DNA from: Anaerolineae bacterium
GTDB lineage: Bacteria; Chloroflexota; Anaerolineae; B4-G1; SLSP01
Direction: 5' to 3'
Length of the DNA stretch: 5,845 nucleotides
NCBI GenBank assembly: GCA_021107605.1
Contig: JAIOSN010000290.1
Coordinates: 1 to 5,845 of the forward strand
Positions 4,820-5,845 of the stretch are shown in pieces (positions within the stretch are counted from its first letter, which is position 1; each line of letters begins with the position of its first letter). Under the pieces are notes generated by a model that was not told the DNA's origin, did not search any database, and saw only the letters and a list, made by a program, of their open reading frames with translations. A program made the translations under genes and the position numbers.

Positions 4820-5845
4820 ATGCGTTTACGATACCGGATAGGGATGGGCATGGTCCTGTTGATATTTTTGCTGCTGGCGGCGGTGGCCGTCGGCGCGAGC
4901 GCGCAAGAAAACGTGGTGCGCGCAATTCTATTTTATTCACCTAGCTGTGGACATTGCCACCATGTGATGGAAGAGCTGCTCCCGCCGCTCCGCGAACAAT
5001 ACGGCGCGCAATTGCAAATTTTGGAGATCGATGCCGCCACCGAAGCAGGCTCACGGTTCTATCAGTTCTCTACCGAGCTCTATGAGATCCCCCCGGAATG
5101 GCAGGGAGTGCCGCGCCTGGTGGTGGGGGACAAATATCTCATCGGCTCGCAACAGATCCCGGAACAATTCCCCGTCTTGATTGAGAAGTATCTGGCAGCC
5201 GGCGGTGCGGATTGGCCCGCCATCCCCGATCTCCCCACCGAGGAGTTCGCTTCCGTCACCGTCTGCCCGACTTGGCAGGAGAAATATATGCAGGACCCGG
5301 TGGGGAGTACACTCTGCGTGATCGTCCTGGTGGGCTTGTTAATCGCACTTTGGGCAGTAGCCAAGTCGCGTTCCTGGCAATCACGGTTAGCCGCCCGCGT
5401 CCGCCCGTGGGGTTTCTTGGCCGTGGCGCTGGTGGGATTTATCGCTGCCTCTTACCTGAGCTACGTGGAAACTACGCAGAGTTCTGCCATCTGCGGGCCG
5501 GTGGGTGATTGTAACGCCGTGCAGCAGAGCCAATTCGCGCTCCTTTTTGGCTGCGTGCCGATGGCCATCTTCGGGTTGCTGGGCTATTTCGCCGTGTTAG
5601 CGACCTTTGTCTACGGGTATCGAGGCCAGGGGCGCTACGCGGAATATGCTCCGCTGGCTACCTTTCTCTTGACGGTCTTCGGCACGCGCTTCTCGGCGGG
5701 GTTGACGTTTGTGGAACCGTTCGTGATTGGGGCGACTTGTAGCTGGTGTCTCACCTCAGCGGGCCCCATGGGGTTGTTATTGCTCGTTAGCGCGGGGCCG
5801 GGGTGGGAAGCAATAGCGCATAGCAAATGGCAAAGGGCAAATGGG
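4820..5845 (+). CDS. Secreted thioredoxin-like domain fused to vitamin K epoxide reductase (VKOR) domain, 3' end outside window
   Basis: 342 codons are open to the window edge without a stop. Residues 1-28 look like a signal peptide (MRLRYR start, hydrophobic core, ASA before Gln29). Residues 32-127 are a thioredoxin/glutaredoxin-like domain with active site CGHC (43-46) and a GVP turn (96-98) typical of the cis-proline. A membrane helix (about 161-181) leads to the VKOR domain: helices near 199-217, 239-267, 277-298 and 308-325, loop cysteines Cys225 and Cys231 (in CGPVGDCNAVQ) and CSWC (307-310). Basic loops at 182-198 and 268-273 would be cytoplasmic, which puts all redox cysteines outside. 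VKOR homologues replace DsbB and reoxidise a thioredoxin-like partner with quinone, so this is probably a self-contained disulfide-forming enzyme. The domain order is opposite to the cyanobacterial VKOR-thioredoxin fusion. The last eleven or so visible residues come from a heptamer array, and few residues are likely missing. Confidence 0.9.
   Translation, partial: MRLRYRIGMGMVLLIFLLLAAVAVGASAQENVVRAILFYSPSCGHCHHVMEELLPPLREQYGAQLQILEIDAATEAGSRFYQFSTELYEIPPEWQGVPRLVVGDKYLIGSQQIPEQFPVLIEKYLAAGGADWPAIPDLPTEEFASVTVCPTWQEKYMQDPVGSTLCVIVLVGLLIALWAVAKSRSWQSRLAARVRPWGFLAVALVGFIAASYLSYVETTQSSAICGPVGDCNAVQQSQFALLFGCVPMAIFGLLGYFAVLATFVYGYRGQGRYAEYAPLATFLLTVFGTRFSAGLTFVEPFVIGATCSWCLTSAGPMGLLLLVSAGPGWEAIAHSKWQRANG
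5811..5845. repeat. Heptamer tandem array at the right edge, 5 or more units
   Basis: Seven-base units CAATAGC, GCATAGC, AAATGGC, AAAGGGC and AAATGGG run from 5811 to the window end. The array lies inside the open VKOR reading frame, after its last membrane helix, and probably continues past the edge. The first two units are poor matches; the last three are clear. Confidence 0.6.

Noticed and set aside
5212..5508. Plus-strand open frame of 98 codons
   Set aside because: It overlaps the VKOR gene in another frame. The VKOR frame holds the signal peptide, CGHC, membrane helices and paired cysteines continuously, so this frame is a shadow.

Overview
The window is a bacterial chromosomal segment with moderately GC-rich genes and AT-rich gaps full of short tandem repeats. 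Reading the + strand, it holds four real genes, two of them cut by the window edges: the C-terminal end of a GNAT-type N-acetyltransferase (1-275), two half-size ABC exporter subunits (511-2397 and 2605-4431), and a secreted thioredoxin-like domain fused to a vitamin K epoxide reductase (VKOR) domain (4820 to the right edge, no stop in view). No convincing gene lies on the minus strand. Using VKOR rather than DsbB, together with heptamer/octamer and hairpin repeats in every gap, suggests a Chloroflexota-like organism (Anaerolineae or Caldilineae type). That is inference; no rRNA or marker gene is present.

The two ABC genes form a matched pair. Subunit 1 has a perfect LSGGQ signature but alanine where the catalytic Walker B glutamate belongs. 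Subunit 2 keeps the glutamate but has the altered signature LSVGQ. In a head-to-tail heterodimer these defects fall in the same nucleotide site, leaving one degenerate and one canonical site. This is the known arrangement of heterodimeric exporters such as TM287/288, TmrAB, BmrCD and LmrCD. The transported substrate cannot be read from the sequence. The last gene probably makes an envelope oxidase that puts disulfides into secreted proteins: its VKOR part would pass electrons from the thioredoxin-like part to quinone.

The gaps hold most of the unusual structure. Gap 1 (276-510) has an octamer array (CGAnnnnn) starting right after the acetyltransferase stop, then an AT-rich stretch with a small ATCTGCG repeat. 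Gap 2 (2398-2604), between the ABC genes, holds a 110-bp element with imperfect inverted ends. Gap 3 (4432-4819) holds in order a heptamer array overlapping the end of ABC subunit 2, two hairpins, a second octamer array that is the reverse complement of the first, a good sigma70-type promoter, a small palindrome and a second heptamer array. A third heptamer array forms the end of the VKOR reading frame at the right edge.

Two points stand out. The two octamer arrays share a 24-bp block, inverted with one mismatch, that brackets the ABC pair. All three gene 3' ends in view abut or run into a 7- or 8-bp array, so the arrays supply C-terminal residues or sit directly at the stop codon. I see no CRISPR array, transposase, tRNA or phage gene. 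Nothing in the coding content amounts to an undescribed defence or metabolic system.
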